From contig JACDHS010000053.1 of the NCBI GenBank assembly GCA_013820875.1, forward strand, positions 1-33,621: a DNA stretch of 33,621 nt, in the 5' to 3' direction. The stretch's first letter is position 1. Each line of letters opens with the position of its first letter. A program made the position numbers and the translations under genes. Shown here piece after piece: positions 1 to 8,238 of the stretch. Source of the DNA: Verrucomicrobiota bacterium. Its GTDB lineage: Bacteria > Verrucomicrobiota > Verrucomicrobiia > Limisphaerales > JACDHS01. The notes beneath the pieces are model-generated. The model was not told the origin of the DNA. It did not search any database and saw only the letters and a list, made by a program, of their open reading frames with translations.

Positions 1-160
1 CTGTAAGAGCGACATACTTGTCCTATACTCTCAGGGGATCAAGAGGGGGCACAAACAGTGTCGCCCCTACAGGGCTCAGAAAAATTGTCGCCGTAAACCC
101 AGGCCTTGCTCGTCGGACTCGCTGCAGCCTGGGCTATCACATGGCGGGCCTTCAGCCCTT
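1..160. repeat. Intergenic dispersed-repeat-like DNA at the window start
   Basis: No credible gene is visible here. The stretch contains a 7-bp inverted repeat, CCCAGGC at 98-104 and GCCTGGG at 127-133, which can form a stem with a 22-nt loop, followed by GC-rich text. The style resembles non-coding repeats scattered through Verrucomicrobia and Planctomycetes genomes; that is recollection rather than something a single window can prove. No second copy lies inside this window. Confidence 0.35.
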
Positions 161-162
161 AA

Positions 163-691
163 CTAAACGGCAGTGGGGAGAAGGTTAGGATGAGGGCGAT
201 CCAATAATTTCTCTGAATCCATTCTTTTCGGAAATTACTTTTGGTAATCGTTCTAAGATCATCCGGACGTGGGCTGGAGACCATCCAGACGGTTTCAGGA
301 TGATCCGGACGTGGGCTGGAGACCATCCAGACGGTTTCAGGATGATCCGGAAGTGGGCTGGAGACCATCCAGGCCATTTCCGGATGATCCGAAAGTGGGC
401 TGGAGACCGTCCAGACGGTTTTCGGATGATCCGGAAGTGGGCTTGAGACCATCCAGACGGTTTCAGGATGATCCGGAAGTGGGCTTGAGACCATCCAGAC
501 GGTTTCCGGATGATCCGAAAGTGGGCTGGAGACCATCCAGACGGTTTTCGGATGATCCTGAAATGGGCTGGAGACCATCCAGCCCACGTTCCGGGCGTCT
601 CTAAGCAGAAAACCCCTTATTTTTCGATAGTGTAGTTTTTTGACCACCTGCGATTGGCGGTTTATATAACCTTCTCCCGACTGCCATTTAG
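163..691. repeat. Possible MITE-like element bounded by 25-bp imperfect inverted repeats
   Basis: The left end (163-187) and the reverse complement of the right end (667-691) match at 23 of 25 positions; both contain the core GGGAGAAGGTTA. Between them lies the 42-bp tandem array at 261-584 and no credible gene. I see no clear target-site duplication and no transposase, so an IS relative is not demonstrated. The element could be a non-autonomous mobile unit that has captured or grown a tandem repeat, or two ordinary repeats that happen to face each other. Confidence 0.45.
261..584. repeat. 42-bp tandem repeat array, about 7.7 units
   Basis: Units begin at 261, 303, 345, 387, 429, 471, 513 and 555 (last one partial), each with a few substitutions. 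Every unit carries two palindromic pieces: CTGGA-gacca-TCCAG, and around each unit boundary CCGGAT-g-ATCCGG or close variants. The final unit extends its palindrome to GGGCTGGA...TCCAGCCC. Because 42 is a multiple of three and the unit lacks stops, both strands are open across the array and give 14-residue peptide repeats (for example VGWRPSRRFQDDPE on plus). That openness follows from the repeat and is not evidence of coding. Confidence 0.97.
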
Positions 692-740
692 ATAGTGGCA
701 GTAAAACTTTGATATCGCGGTTCCAACCGGCGGCGCGCAC

Positions 741-831
741 GGAGTGACGCGCCCTACCTCCTATTCCAAAGTCGTGGCCTGCAACAGCAATATTCATAGT
801 TCCATGCTGCTAAGGTAGGGCGCGGCACTCC
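741..831. repeat. 19-bp inverted repeat in the non-coding stretch 692-1009
   Basis: The sequence GGAGTGACGCGCCCTACCT at 741-759 is the reverse complement of 813-831 with one mismatch, leaving a loop of about 53 nt. The adjoining text (GC-rich GCGCGCCG on both sides) also looks repeat-derived. The rest of 692-1009 contains no gene I can support. It ends at the start codon of the metalloprotease gene and shows no clear Shine-Dalgarno sequence there. The phrase TAGTTCTGAcTTGCGCG near 858 recurs with one change near 3012, beside another repeat. Confidence 0.6.
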
Positions 832-1009
832 CAGTCCGCAGGCGGACAGTAACTCTCTAGTTCTGACTTGCGCGCCGCTCGTTAGCTACGTTGATGCGAA
901 AGAAAATGGCTCCGCGCTCACCGGCATCCGCATCTTTAAACAGCGAAGAATCTATTCTGCCTGCTATTTTGCTTGGAGCATCTCGGCAGCCCCACATACT
1001 AAATACACA

Positions 1010-2923
1010 ATGATCTTATCGCTCCTTAACCCCGTGCGGGTAGGTCCTGCCCTGTTCGCTGCCTTCCTGATTTTTTGCGTTCAATGCTCCGCGCAGGTTC
1101 TGCCGGAGTTCGAATATCGCGATGTCACCGTCATCGTAAAACAGGCCGATGGAAAACCGGTGGCGAGCGCTTCGATCTATGGTTTTTCGCCAGACCTGAA
1201 CCTGCTCTGGCCCAGGATAGACAAATATCCGGGCAGCGATGTTCTGTGGCACCAATCCTCTCTCGGGAAGACCGGGGTGGATGGAAGCTTTAAAGCAAAG
1301 TTGCCGGCTGGTAAATGGGGGTTCTTCGCTGGAAGCCGTTTGCCCGATGGTGCGGTGCTCGCGGTCTGGTCGGAGTTTGCGCCAATTTCTCCGGGAAAGG
1401 TTATCCTCCTTGCGCCTGCGGCGAGGAAGCAATGGGCCTTGTCTTCCTTCGAGCATGAAGCGCTCGCCGCCAGGCAGATGTTTTTTCGGGCAAGTGGTTT
1501 TCCGGCGTTTGTTCCCATTCCAGGCCCGGCTGCGAGCGAATTAATCCGCGCGCAGCTTAGCAAGGGACGCTTCGAACTTTGGGCCTCGGGAGAGGCAAAA
1601 GACAAGCAACCGGCTTTCGTTCTGTCATGGGGCACGCTCAGCGATCAAACCCCCGATGGTCCGATTGCCGTTCCCACGAAACCTTCCGTGGTGGAATCCA
1701 GTAGTGGCACAGCGACGCTTTCCTGGTTTCACCTTGGCGATCACGGGGTCGAAGGAACGATGTCCCTGGCAAGTCGGCAGAAAGCCTGGTTTTCACCCGG
1801 ACAGTTCATCCTGTCATACCAACGGTCTATCGCTGCCGGGTACACTGCGGATTTTGTGGGGCAACTCTATCGGCTGGATCAAACACAGCATCTGACCCTC
1901 ACGTTTGACGGGCCCCTCGCCACTGGAGTCGACCAGCATTTTCTGGAGCCGGACCAAAAGGGCCGCATCAAACTGAACGCCCGACTTTATTTCGTGGATC
2001 GCAACGGCCACGTCATGAAGAACCTGCTCACGCCCGCAGGCAAGCCCGCGCCGCTTGCTGCTGCCGTGTGGGTCGATGGAAAGCGCGTGGCCGCGCGACC
2101 GCACAAAAGAGGTGATGTGGGGCAGACTTCGTTTTACACCGACATTGGAACTAATCAGCCGACGACACGCCCAGTTTGGGAGTTGGCGGCGGTGGTGGGC
2201 GTCTTTCCGCAGATCAGGTTTTTGGACTCTCCTGATCGCCGCACGACGGTAAGCAGCGCCACGTTCAAAGTCGAACTGCCAAAAGTGCTGGAAAGCCGGG
2301 CAGAAGATTTTCTGTCACAGATGGAATATCTCGCCCGCTATATGAATACAGTGGCGGGAAGACCGCGTCGGACGACGCCTACTTTGCTGCGAGTGGAGGC
2401 CGGGAAAGGAGGCGCATCGGCCACTCACAGCGGCAAGTATATTCGGTTTGGAGCAGGTATGTGGTATTTCGAGCAACCGACTCTTCGTCATAGTGTCGCG
2501 CATGAACTCGGCCATAATTACGGTTTTTACCATGGCGGTTTGCACGAAACCATCGTCGAACTCTCCCGCGCCGGTTCCGGTCCGCAAATTGGGCAGCAGG
2601 ATGTGAAGTGGCTGTTCTTCGATCGGATGAACGGTATGCGGCAGAATGAGAAAGTGGGTTACGAGGGATCATACCCGAACATCGGTCTTTACCTCTATTG
2701 CTACTCGCAAAAAGGCGAGGCATTCACCCGGTATTTGATTGCCAACGAGTACGCCGTGCAAAAGAAGCTTAAAGCTGCCGGCTATTCGGACGCCGAAATC
2801 ACCACGGCGCTATGCACCATCGCAATGAAACAGGACATCGGCGCCATCTGCCGTGCATACGGGTTGGCCGCCGACCCGGCAAAGGTCGCAGCAGCGGTGC
2901 GAATGGCACCTGCGATCAAGTAA
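1010..2923 (+). CDS. Secreted zinc metalloprotease with metzincin-type motif
   Basis: A 637-residue protein with an N-terminal export signal (hydrophobic residues about 13-27, likely cleaved after CSA). The decisive motif is HELGHNYGFYH at residues 498-508, a full HExxHxxGxxH signature: H498, H502 and H508 would bind zinc and E499 would be the general base. This is known for metzincin-clan proteases. The N-terminal 450 residues look like beta-rich domains; residues about 33-70 (DVTVIVKQADGKPVASASIYGF) resemble a carboxypeptidase-regulatory-like fold. After the motif a helical C-terminal part follows (about 560-637). I cannot assign a MEROPS family; an M60-like relationship is an alternative because the sequence around HELGHNYG is similar in style. 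No operon partner is evident, and a palindromic repeat element separates it from the next gene. The start is the only good Met ahead of the signal peptide; no Shine-Dalgarno is apparent. Confidence 0.7.
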   Translation: MILSLLNPVRVGPALFAAFLIFCVQCSAQVLPEFEYRDVTVIVKQADGKPVASASIYGFSPDLNLLWPRIDKYPGSDVLWHQSSLGKTGVDGSFKAKLPAGKWGFFAGSRLPDGAVLAVWSEFAPISPGKVILLAPAARKQWALSSFEHEALAARQMFFRASGFPAFVPIPGPAASELIRAQLSKGRFELWASGEAKDKQPAFVLSWGTLSDQTPDGPIAVPTKPSVVESSSGTATLSWFHLGDHGVEGTMSLASRQKAWFSPGQFILSYQRSIAAGYTADFVGQLYRLDQTQHLTLTFDGPLATGVDQHFLEPDQKGRIKLNARLYFVDRNGHVMKNLLTPAGKPAPLAAAVWVDGKRVAARPHKRGDVGQTSFYTDIGTNQPTTRPVWELAAVVGVFPQIRFLDSPDRRTTVSSATFKVELPKVLESRAEDFLSQMEYLARYMNTVAGRPRRTTPTLLRVEAGKGGASATHSGKYIRFGAGMWYFEQPTLRHSVAHELGHNYGFYHGGLHETIVELSRAGSGPQIGQQDVKWLFFDRMNGMRQNEKVGYEGSYPNIGLYLYCYSQKGEAFTRYLIANEYAVQKKLKAAGYSDAEITTALCTIAMKQDIGAICRAYGLAADPAKVAAAVRMAPAIK

Positions 2924-2963
2924 AGCTAATCCGCACTACATACAGAGCCGGTGTGCGCATCCT

Positions 2964-3148
2964 GACGTTGCTACGGAGCGCGGCGTAATCGCAAAGCGGT
3001 TCGTTGTTTCTATAGTTCTGATTTGCGCGAAGCATCAGCCGCAGCGCTCAAGGCTGGAACGTTGCGCTGCTGGGCCTTCTATGACGCTCGAACAATCTCA
3101 CGCGCTGCGGCTGATCCTTCGGACACAGCCGCGCTCCGTAGCAACGTC
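2964..3148. repeat. 185-bp nested-palindrome dispersed element, copy 1
   Basis: The outer arms are a perfect 21-bp inverted repeat (2964-2984 and 3128-3148, core CTACGGAGCGCGGC). The inner arms are a 19-bp inverted repeat with one mismatch (3029-3047, GAAGCATCAGCCGCAGCGC, and 3102-3120). A second copy lies at the right end of the window (33511-33621). Relative to that copy, this one carries about 37 extra bases on the left side, between outer and inner arm (2985-3028). The remaining gap 2924-3223 holds nothing else I can support. The downstream protease reading frame runs open back through the element to 3023, but this is not real coding. Confidence 0.9.
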
Positions 3149-3223
3149 AAGCACACCCTAGCCGTAAACGCTTTTACATTTTGGCTCGCATTTTTAATCA
3201 AATTTCTGATAGAAACTCAGGCA

Positions 3224-6200
3224 ATGCGCCGTCTTTTCCCCCTCTTCATCTGTGTGCTGCTCGTTTGCACAAATGCCTCTGCCCAAAACCAAACCAGGTT
3301 TGATTTTCGCGACGGGCATTCTAAATCGTTCATTGTAGAATCTGACCCCGCTCAGAATCCCGCCGCAAGAAACGAAAAGAAAAAATGGCTGCGCGTTCGT
3401 TCGGAACAACACCCCGACCAGGAATTTGAGAGCAGCGATCGGATTGCCGTACAACTAAAGCCAGGCGCCGATTTGAAAGCTGTCATGGGAAAAAACGCCC
3501 TGGAGATTCTCCAACAGGTGAACGACACAACATTCGTTCTACAAGCCAGCGATGCGGAAAGTGCCGCACACGAATCTGAACGCCTGGCGAAACATCCCAA
3601 CGTGCTAAACGCCACTCCAGTAATGCGCTCCCTGACCCTAGGATTGCAAACACTCCTCGCACCGCAACCGAACGATCCCCTTTACCCAAGTCTTTGGCAT
3701 CTTGAAAACACAACCTATCCCGGAATTGATTTGAATATCCGCGGAGCATGGCCGTTGACTCTTGGAGACTCGGTGACCCTCGCGATCGCCGATCAGGCGG
3801 TCAACATCTCGCATCCGGAATTGATTTCGCGCGCACAGGCTTCCCTGCATTTTAATTTCATCAACGACAGCACCGACCTGAAGCTGACCGACAAAGACAC
3901 TCACGCAACCGCCGTCGCAGGACTCGCGTTGGCAACGAGGAACAACTCACTCGGCCTGGCGGGCGTTGCACCGGAATCGAGTTTTGCCAGTTGGCGCATT
4001 TTCACAACCAACGGCGCGATCACCGATGACCAGCACTTGATGAACATGTTTCAGTACAGCTCAAACAGTGTCGCTGTGCAGAATCATAGTTGGGCCAGCA
4101 CAACTCGAAGCCCTTATTCCACTGGTTTCCTGACGCGAACAGGTATCGAACAAGCCATTGCAAATGGTCGTGATGGAAAGGGCATCGTAATGGTGCGCAG
4201 CGGCGGCAACCGCCGACTCGGCGGTTTCGAAGGCGGCGCTTACGTCAACCTTCATGGCAACGCCAATGATGATGGTTTTAGCGCTGATCCCAATGTGATC
4301 GTGGTGGCAGCCGCTCGGGCCGACGGTCGCGTGACGCGCTATAGCAGTCCGGGGGCGAATGTATTAGTGGCGGGGCTCAGCAATGAGTCTCTCGTGGACG
4401 ACACGACTGCCAGCGACCCGGGTTATCCCACGCTCGTGACCACCGCTGTCGGCGGCAGTTACACGAACTTCACCGGAACCTCTGGCGCGGTCCCCCAAAT
4501 CGCCGGGATTGCCTCGCTCATTCTTTCCGCCAATCCGAATCTCAGCTATCGCGATGTGCAACAGATACTTTTGCTGTCATCACGACATTTTGATCTCGCG
4601 GATCCGGATGTCCGCACCAATGGCGCCGGACTGCGCGTCAGCCACAACCTCGGCTTCGGTATTCCGGATGCGCGCACGGCGGTTTACTTCGCCAAAGCGT
4701 GGAATAATCGTCCAGCCCGCGTCCAGGTGAATTTCGCCAGTGAGCAGGTCAAAACCATTCCCGATCCTGGATTTTTAGTTGAAGCTGAAGGGAGCGGCGT
4801 CCCGCTCGATTTGTCTTCCATTCCCGCTCAAGTGCCGCGCCAGTCTCAACACCCCGACGTTGCACCCGGTGAGCTTCGACCAGCGGCGCCCGTCTCCAGC
4901 TTGCCAGTGGTTTACGTTGGGCAGGCCACAACGAACATAACGGCAAATTTAACGGGCAAATGCGCACTGATCCAACGCGGCGGCGGAGTCAATTTCACGG
5001 TGAAGGTCCAACGCGCCGAAGCAGCAGGAGCGAGCATGGTGATCATCTATAATAACGATGATGATGATTCTCTCTTGAGCATGAATCTTACAAATTTCGC
5101 GTCCATCCCTTCGGCATTCATTGCTTATACCGCTGGCAATGCACTTGCGCAACAGAGCCAGACCAACGCGAATCTCCTTATCCGGCTTGGTTCGCAATTG
5201 GCCACCTACACTTTCAACGTCACCAACCAATTGTCTCTCGAACATGTCGGAATGAAAATCCGCACCGACAATCTTCGCCGCTCCGACATTCGCATCACGC
5301 TCACCTCGCCGCAGGGCACGCAAAGCATTCTGCAACGGGTAAATAATGATCCGAGCACCAATGCGCCGATTGATTGGACCTACATCTCGAACCAACACTT
5401 TTACGAAAGCAGCGTCGGAACCTGGACTCTTAGTATGAGCGATGAATTCGTTGGCGCGACAGGCATCGTGCATTCTGTCGAACTTCAACTTTTCGGCGTG
5501 CCGATTACCGACAGTGATGCCGATGGTCTGGATGATGGCCTGGAGATGGCGCATTTTGGCAATCTCAACCAAACCACCAGCGATGATCCCGATGGCGACG
5601 GCTTCACGCATCTGCATGAATTGCTAATCGGCTCCGATCCGAACGTGCATAGCGGTCCAGTCATTACCGAACAACCCGCGCACCGCGTCAGTAATCTCGG
5701 TGGATCCGCTTCGTTCGAAGTTGAGGCCGGTGGAATGCAGCCGGTCGTTTATCAGTGGAGGTTCAATGGAGCGAACCTGGCCGGTGCCACGGAATCGCAG
5801 TTGACCCTCAACAACATTCAAAGCTCACAGCAAGGCAATTACTCCGTGGAAGTCAGCAATTTGGCGGGATCAATAGTCAGCTCAACTGCGCAACTGGGAT
5901 TGTTCACCTGCTCCTTTGCGACACTTGCGTCAGAATCCAATTTTCCATTCGCAGGAGGGACCGGCTCCATTTCTGTGACGACCAGCAATGGCTGCTCCTG
6001 GAATGTCATCAACACGAATGACTGGATTACACTTACCTCTGCCACCAATGGTTCAGGAAATGGCACGGTTGATTTTTCTGTATCGGCAAACTACAGCGCG
6101 ACCCGAACCGGCAGGATCGTAATCGCCGGGAACCTGGTCACCATTTCGCAGACAGGAGCTTTTCTACCTGAAACAATTGCCGGACAAAGCTTCACGTTTG

Positions 6201-7237
6201 TCCCTGTTCCCGCGAGCAGCAACAGTTTCATGGTGGTGATCTCTCATGATGGAACAAGTTTCAGATTCATTCCACTGAACGGCGCAGATCCGAGCGAAAC
6301 CGGCAGCCTGACTTACAGCATCAATCCGGATGGAACTGCCACGCTTATGGTGGATGAAGGCCAGGTTGACCTCACCTTCACCGATGCTTCCACCGGAACG
6401 TTCACTGTCACTGATTCGGAAGGTTCATTTTCCGGCACATTTTCGATGTTGGAGACAGGTCCGGATTTCAACGGAGACGGTTACGTGGATTTTCTTTTCC
6501 AGAACACCAACCGGGTGTTGTTCACCTGGTTCATGGAGAGGTCAGTGTTCCAGCAAGCCAGCCTGCTTCGAGATGGAAAATCCTTCGCCAATATCTGGAG
6601 AACGGCTGGCACCGCTGATTTCAATCACGACGGCAAACCCGATATTCTCTTCCAGGACACTAGTAATCGTCTCGCCATCTGGCTCATGGACGGCACACAG
6701 CTTACCAGTTCTGTCCTGGTCAGAAATGGCACGCCTATCGGGCAGGGTTGGAGGAGTTTAGGCATTGGCGATTTCAATGGCGATGGCAACAAAGACATTC
6801 TGTTTCAGCGCGATACCGGCGCATTGGCTGTGTGGTTGTTGGATTCAACCGATTATGTCGGCACCGTGTCCTTGCGAAACGGTCACCCGGCTGGGAATGG
6901 CTGGCGCGTTTTTGCGGCTGGCGACATGAACGGCGATCGCAAATCTGACGTGCTCTTTCACAACACAGTTAACGGTAAGCTGGCGGTTTGGTATTTCGAT
7001 GGCCTCACCTACATCAGCGCAGACTTTCTGCGCAACGGCTTTGCTATTGGCCTGCAATGGCGGGCCGCAGGTGTCGCCGATCTAAACAATGACGGCAAGC
7101 TGGACATCATTTTTCAAAACAAGAACACCGGCGCTCTGGCAGCCTGGTTGATGAATGGAAAAGATTTTCTCGGAGCGATCTCAATCAGAAACGGCAAAGC
7201 CGTCGGCCAGGGCGGAAAACTAGTGGGACCGAAGTAG
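3224..7237 (+). CDS. Secreted kexin-like subtilisin (S8) protease with PA, P, Ig, BACON-like and FG-GAP modules
   Basis: 1337 residues from the Met of MRRLFPLFICVLLVCTNASA, a clear signal peptide; the longer open frame to 3023 only translates the upstream repeat. After a propeptide (about 24-150) comes an S8 domain (about 160-470) with D190, H227, oxyanion N329 and S420 in GTSGAVP. The style is proprotein-convertase-like (GTSGAVPQIAG, NLSYRDVQQIL). The Asp motif reads IADQAVN rather than the usual DTG/DSG. A PA domain follows (about 562-645), then a P/homo-B domain (about 660-760), a calcium-loop segment (DSDADGLDDG, about 763-806), an Ig-like domain (811-894), a BACON-like domain (896-980), another beta-rich segment, and five FG-GAP/VCBS-type repeats with DFNGDG-like calcium loops (1080-1337). 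Probably it degrades extracellular or surface protein; the C-terminal modules suggest adhesion or substrate binding (inference). No sorting signal is seen. Confidence 0.88.
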   Translation: MRRLFPLFICVLLVCTNASAQNQTRFDFRDGHSKSFIVESDPAQNPAARNEKKKWLRVRSEQHPDQEFESSDRIAVQLKPGADLKAVMGKNALEILQQVNDTTFVLQASDAESAAHESERLAKHPNVLNATPVMRSLTLGLQTLLAPQPNDPLYPSLWHLENTTYPGIDLNIRGAWPLTLGDSVTLAIADQAVNISHPELISRAQASLHFNFINDSTDLKLTDKDTHATAVAGLALATRNNSLGLAGVAPESSFASWRIFTTNGAITDDQHLMNMFQYSSNSVAVQNHSWASTTRSPYSTGFLTRTGIEQAIANGRDGKGIVMVRSGGNRRLGGFEGGAYVNLHGNANDDGFSADPNVIVVAAARADGRVTRYSSPGANVLVAGLSNESLVDDTTASDPGYPTLVTTAVGGSYTNFTGTSGAVPQIAGIASLILSANPNLSYRDVQQILLLSSRHFDLADPDVRTNGAGLRVSHNLGFGIPDARTAVYFAKAWNNRPARVQVNFASEQVKTIPDPGFLVEAEGSGVPLDLSSIPAQVPRQSQHPDVAPGELRPAAPVSSLPVVYVGQATTNITANLTGKCALIQRGGGVNFTVKVQRAEAAGASMVIIYNNDDDDSLLSMNLTNFASIPSAFIAYTAGNALAQQSQTNANLLIRLGSQLATYTFNVTNQLSLEHVGMKIRTDNLRRSDIRITLTSPQGTQSILQRVNNDPSTNAPIDWTYISNQHFYESSVGTWTLSMSDEFVGATGIVHSVELQLFGVPITDSDADGLDDGLEMAHFGNLNQTTSDDPDGDGFTHLHELLIGSDPNVHSGPVITEQPAHRVSNLGGSASFEVEAGGMQPVVYQWRFNGANLAGATESQLTLNNIQSSQQGNYSVEVSNLAGSIVSSTAQLGLFTCSFATLASESNFPFAGGTGSISVTTSNGCSWNVINTNDWITLTSATNGSGNGTVDFSVSANYSATRTGRIVIAGNLVTISQTGAFLPETIAGQSFTFVPVPASSNSFMVVISHDGTSFRFIPLNGADPSETGSLTYSINPDGTATLMVDEGQVDLTFTDASTGTFTVTDSEGSFSGTFSMLETGPDFNGDGYVDFLFQNTNRVLFTWFMERSVFQQASLLRDGKSFANIWRTAGTADFNHDGKPDILFQDTSNRLAIWLMDGTQLTSSVLVRNGTPIGQGWRSLGIGDFNGDGNKDILFQRDTGALAVWLLDSTDYVGTVSLRNGHPAGNGWRVFAAGDMNGDRKSDVLFHNTVNGKLAVWYFDGLTYISADFLRNGFAIGLQWRAAGVADLNNDGKLDIIFQNKNTGALAAWLMNGKDFLGAISIRNGKAVGQGGKLVGPK

Positions 7238-7247
7238 GAGCCGCGGC

Positions 7248-7309
7248 GGTGGGGAAGTGGAGTGATGGAGTGTTGGAGTATTGACGCCCCATCACTCCAT
7301 CACCCCACC
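7248..7309. repeat. Hairpin repeat with TGGAGTGATGG arms
   Basis: TGGAGTGATGG (7258-7268) and CCATCACTCCA (7289-7299) are perfect 11-bp complements, extended outside by GGTGGGG (7248-7254) and CCCCACC (7303-7309). The element sits between two convergent genes, just after the subtilase stop codon. It lacks a T-tract, so an intrinsic terminator is not supported, though it could limit read-through. It belongs to the same TGGAGTGTTGGAG-rich family as the hairpin at 26897-26971. Confidence 0.75.
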
Positions 7310-7320
7310 TTCGGCTGCCT

Positions 7321-8208
7321 CTACTCCCAATTCTTCCCCATACCGTAACCACGCACAAAGCCGATGCACTGGGCAACTTCAGGAACAGAATGTTCCCAGT
7401 TGTATTCGTATTCCACGGAAATGTTTCCATCGAAAGCCATATCTTTCAGCTCATTCAAAATGGCTGGAATGTCGGAAACACCCGTCCCAAACGGGACATC
7501 ATGCGAGCTTACCTTCCCAAATTCTTTCAGGTCTTTCATATGAGTACTGATCACCCGACCGCGCAGAATCTGCAGGCATTCGACTGGATTCAAACCTGAA
7601 CGAACCCAGTGCCCCGTATCGGCACAAGCTCCAATACGGATGTCACGATTTTCGATCAGTTTCAGAACGTAATTCGGATCCCACAGTTTGTAGTCCGGCT
7701 TTTTAGGATTCTTGGCATGTTCATGGATGCCCACTCGAATGTCATATTCCTTCACCATCTTCTCGATGATATCCAGCGTCTCCTCAGATTCGGTGGTGAT
7801 CGCGTAAAGATTCATCTTTTTCGCAAACTCAAACACCTTGCGCCACTCTTCTTCGGTTGGAGTGCTTTCCGGGCCGAACACGACACCGTAATTCACCGCT
7901 CGAACCTTGTATTCGTCGAGCTTGGCTTTGATCTTGGCGATCATTTCATCGCTCGCCGTGTGATCCCATTTCAGGGTCGGCTCTTCTTTGCTGAACTTCT
8001 GGCCGGGATAAAACTCGATGACTCTGCCACCCGCCTCGGCTGTTTTTTGAATGGCCTCCATCGCGCTAAAAAAGCGAAAGGTGTAAGCCTGGCAACCAAT
8101 GAAAAACCCGCCTTGTTTGTATTCAGCGGGAATCGGATTCTCAGCTCGGGAACTGAGCGCAACCGCGAGCAACGCGACAGATACAATAATATTTTTTAGG
8201 ATACGCAT
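7321..8208 (-). CDS. Exported sugar-phosphate-isomerase/epimerase-like TIM-barrel protein
   Basis: 295 residues with a signal peptide (about 1-22, cleaved near SSRA) and an AP-endonuclease-2/xylose-isomerase-like TIM barrel. Candidate metal ligands, as expected for the fold, are E140 (AITTE), H162/H164 (GIHEHA), D197 and H200 (ADTGHW), H223 (STHMKD) and E266 (ISVEYE). Family members isomerise or epimerise sugars or keto-sugars; secreted versions in Bacteroidetes and Verrucomicrobia are often tied to 3-keto-glycoside breakdown, which is an inference here since no oxidoreductase or DUF1080 partner is present. The start lies 30 nt after the stop of the MFS transporter gene on the same strand, which suggests one transcript and a joint role in taking up and processing a sugar or nucleoside derivative. 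The exact substrate cannot be told from sequence. Confidence 0.82.
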   Translation of the reverse strand: MRILKNIIVSVALLAVALSSRAENPIPAEYKQGGFFIGCQAYTFRFFSAMEAIQKTAEAGGRVIEFYPGQKFSKEEPTLKWDHTASDEMIAKIKAKLDEYKVRAVNYGVVFGPESTPTEEEWRKVFEFAKKMNLYAITTESEETLDIIEKMVKEYDIRVGIHEHAKNPKKPDYKLWDPNYVLKLIENRDIRIGACADTGHWVRSGLNPVECLQILRGRVISTHMKDLKEFGKVSSHDVPFGTGVSDIPAILNELKDMAFDGNISVEYEYNWEHSVPEVAQCIGFVRGYGMGKNWE

Positions 8209-8238
8209 ATTGATTTTAAGGGTTTTTGATTTAGCTGA

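Noticed and set aside
261-584. CRISPR array
   Set aside because: The units are contiguous 42-mers with no unique spacers between them and no cas genes nearby.
269-604. 111-residue plus-strand frame of GWRPSRRF-type repeats
   Set aside because: It is a by-product of the stop-free 42-bp unit; no start context or homologous domain supports a gene.
159-797. 212-residue minus-strand frame with 14-residue peptide repeats
   Set aside because: The frame is produced by the 42-bp array and the flanking inverted repeats; the plus strand is equally open, there is no RBS, and the N-terminal part translates repeat sequence.
7248-7309. Rho-independent terminator of the plus-strand subtilase
   Set aside because: The hairpin is real but no T-run follows on either strand, and it belongs to a dispersed repeat family.
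7609-8199. 196-residue plus-strand frame
   Set aside because: It is a shadow antisense to the isomerase-like gene, which has a signal peptide and metal-binding motifs.
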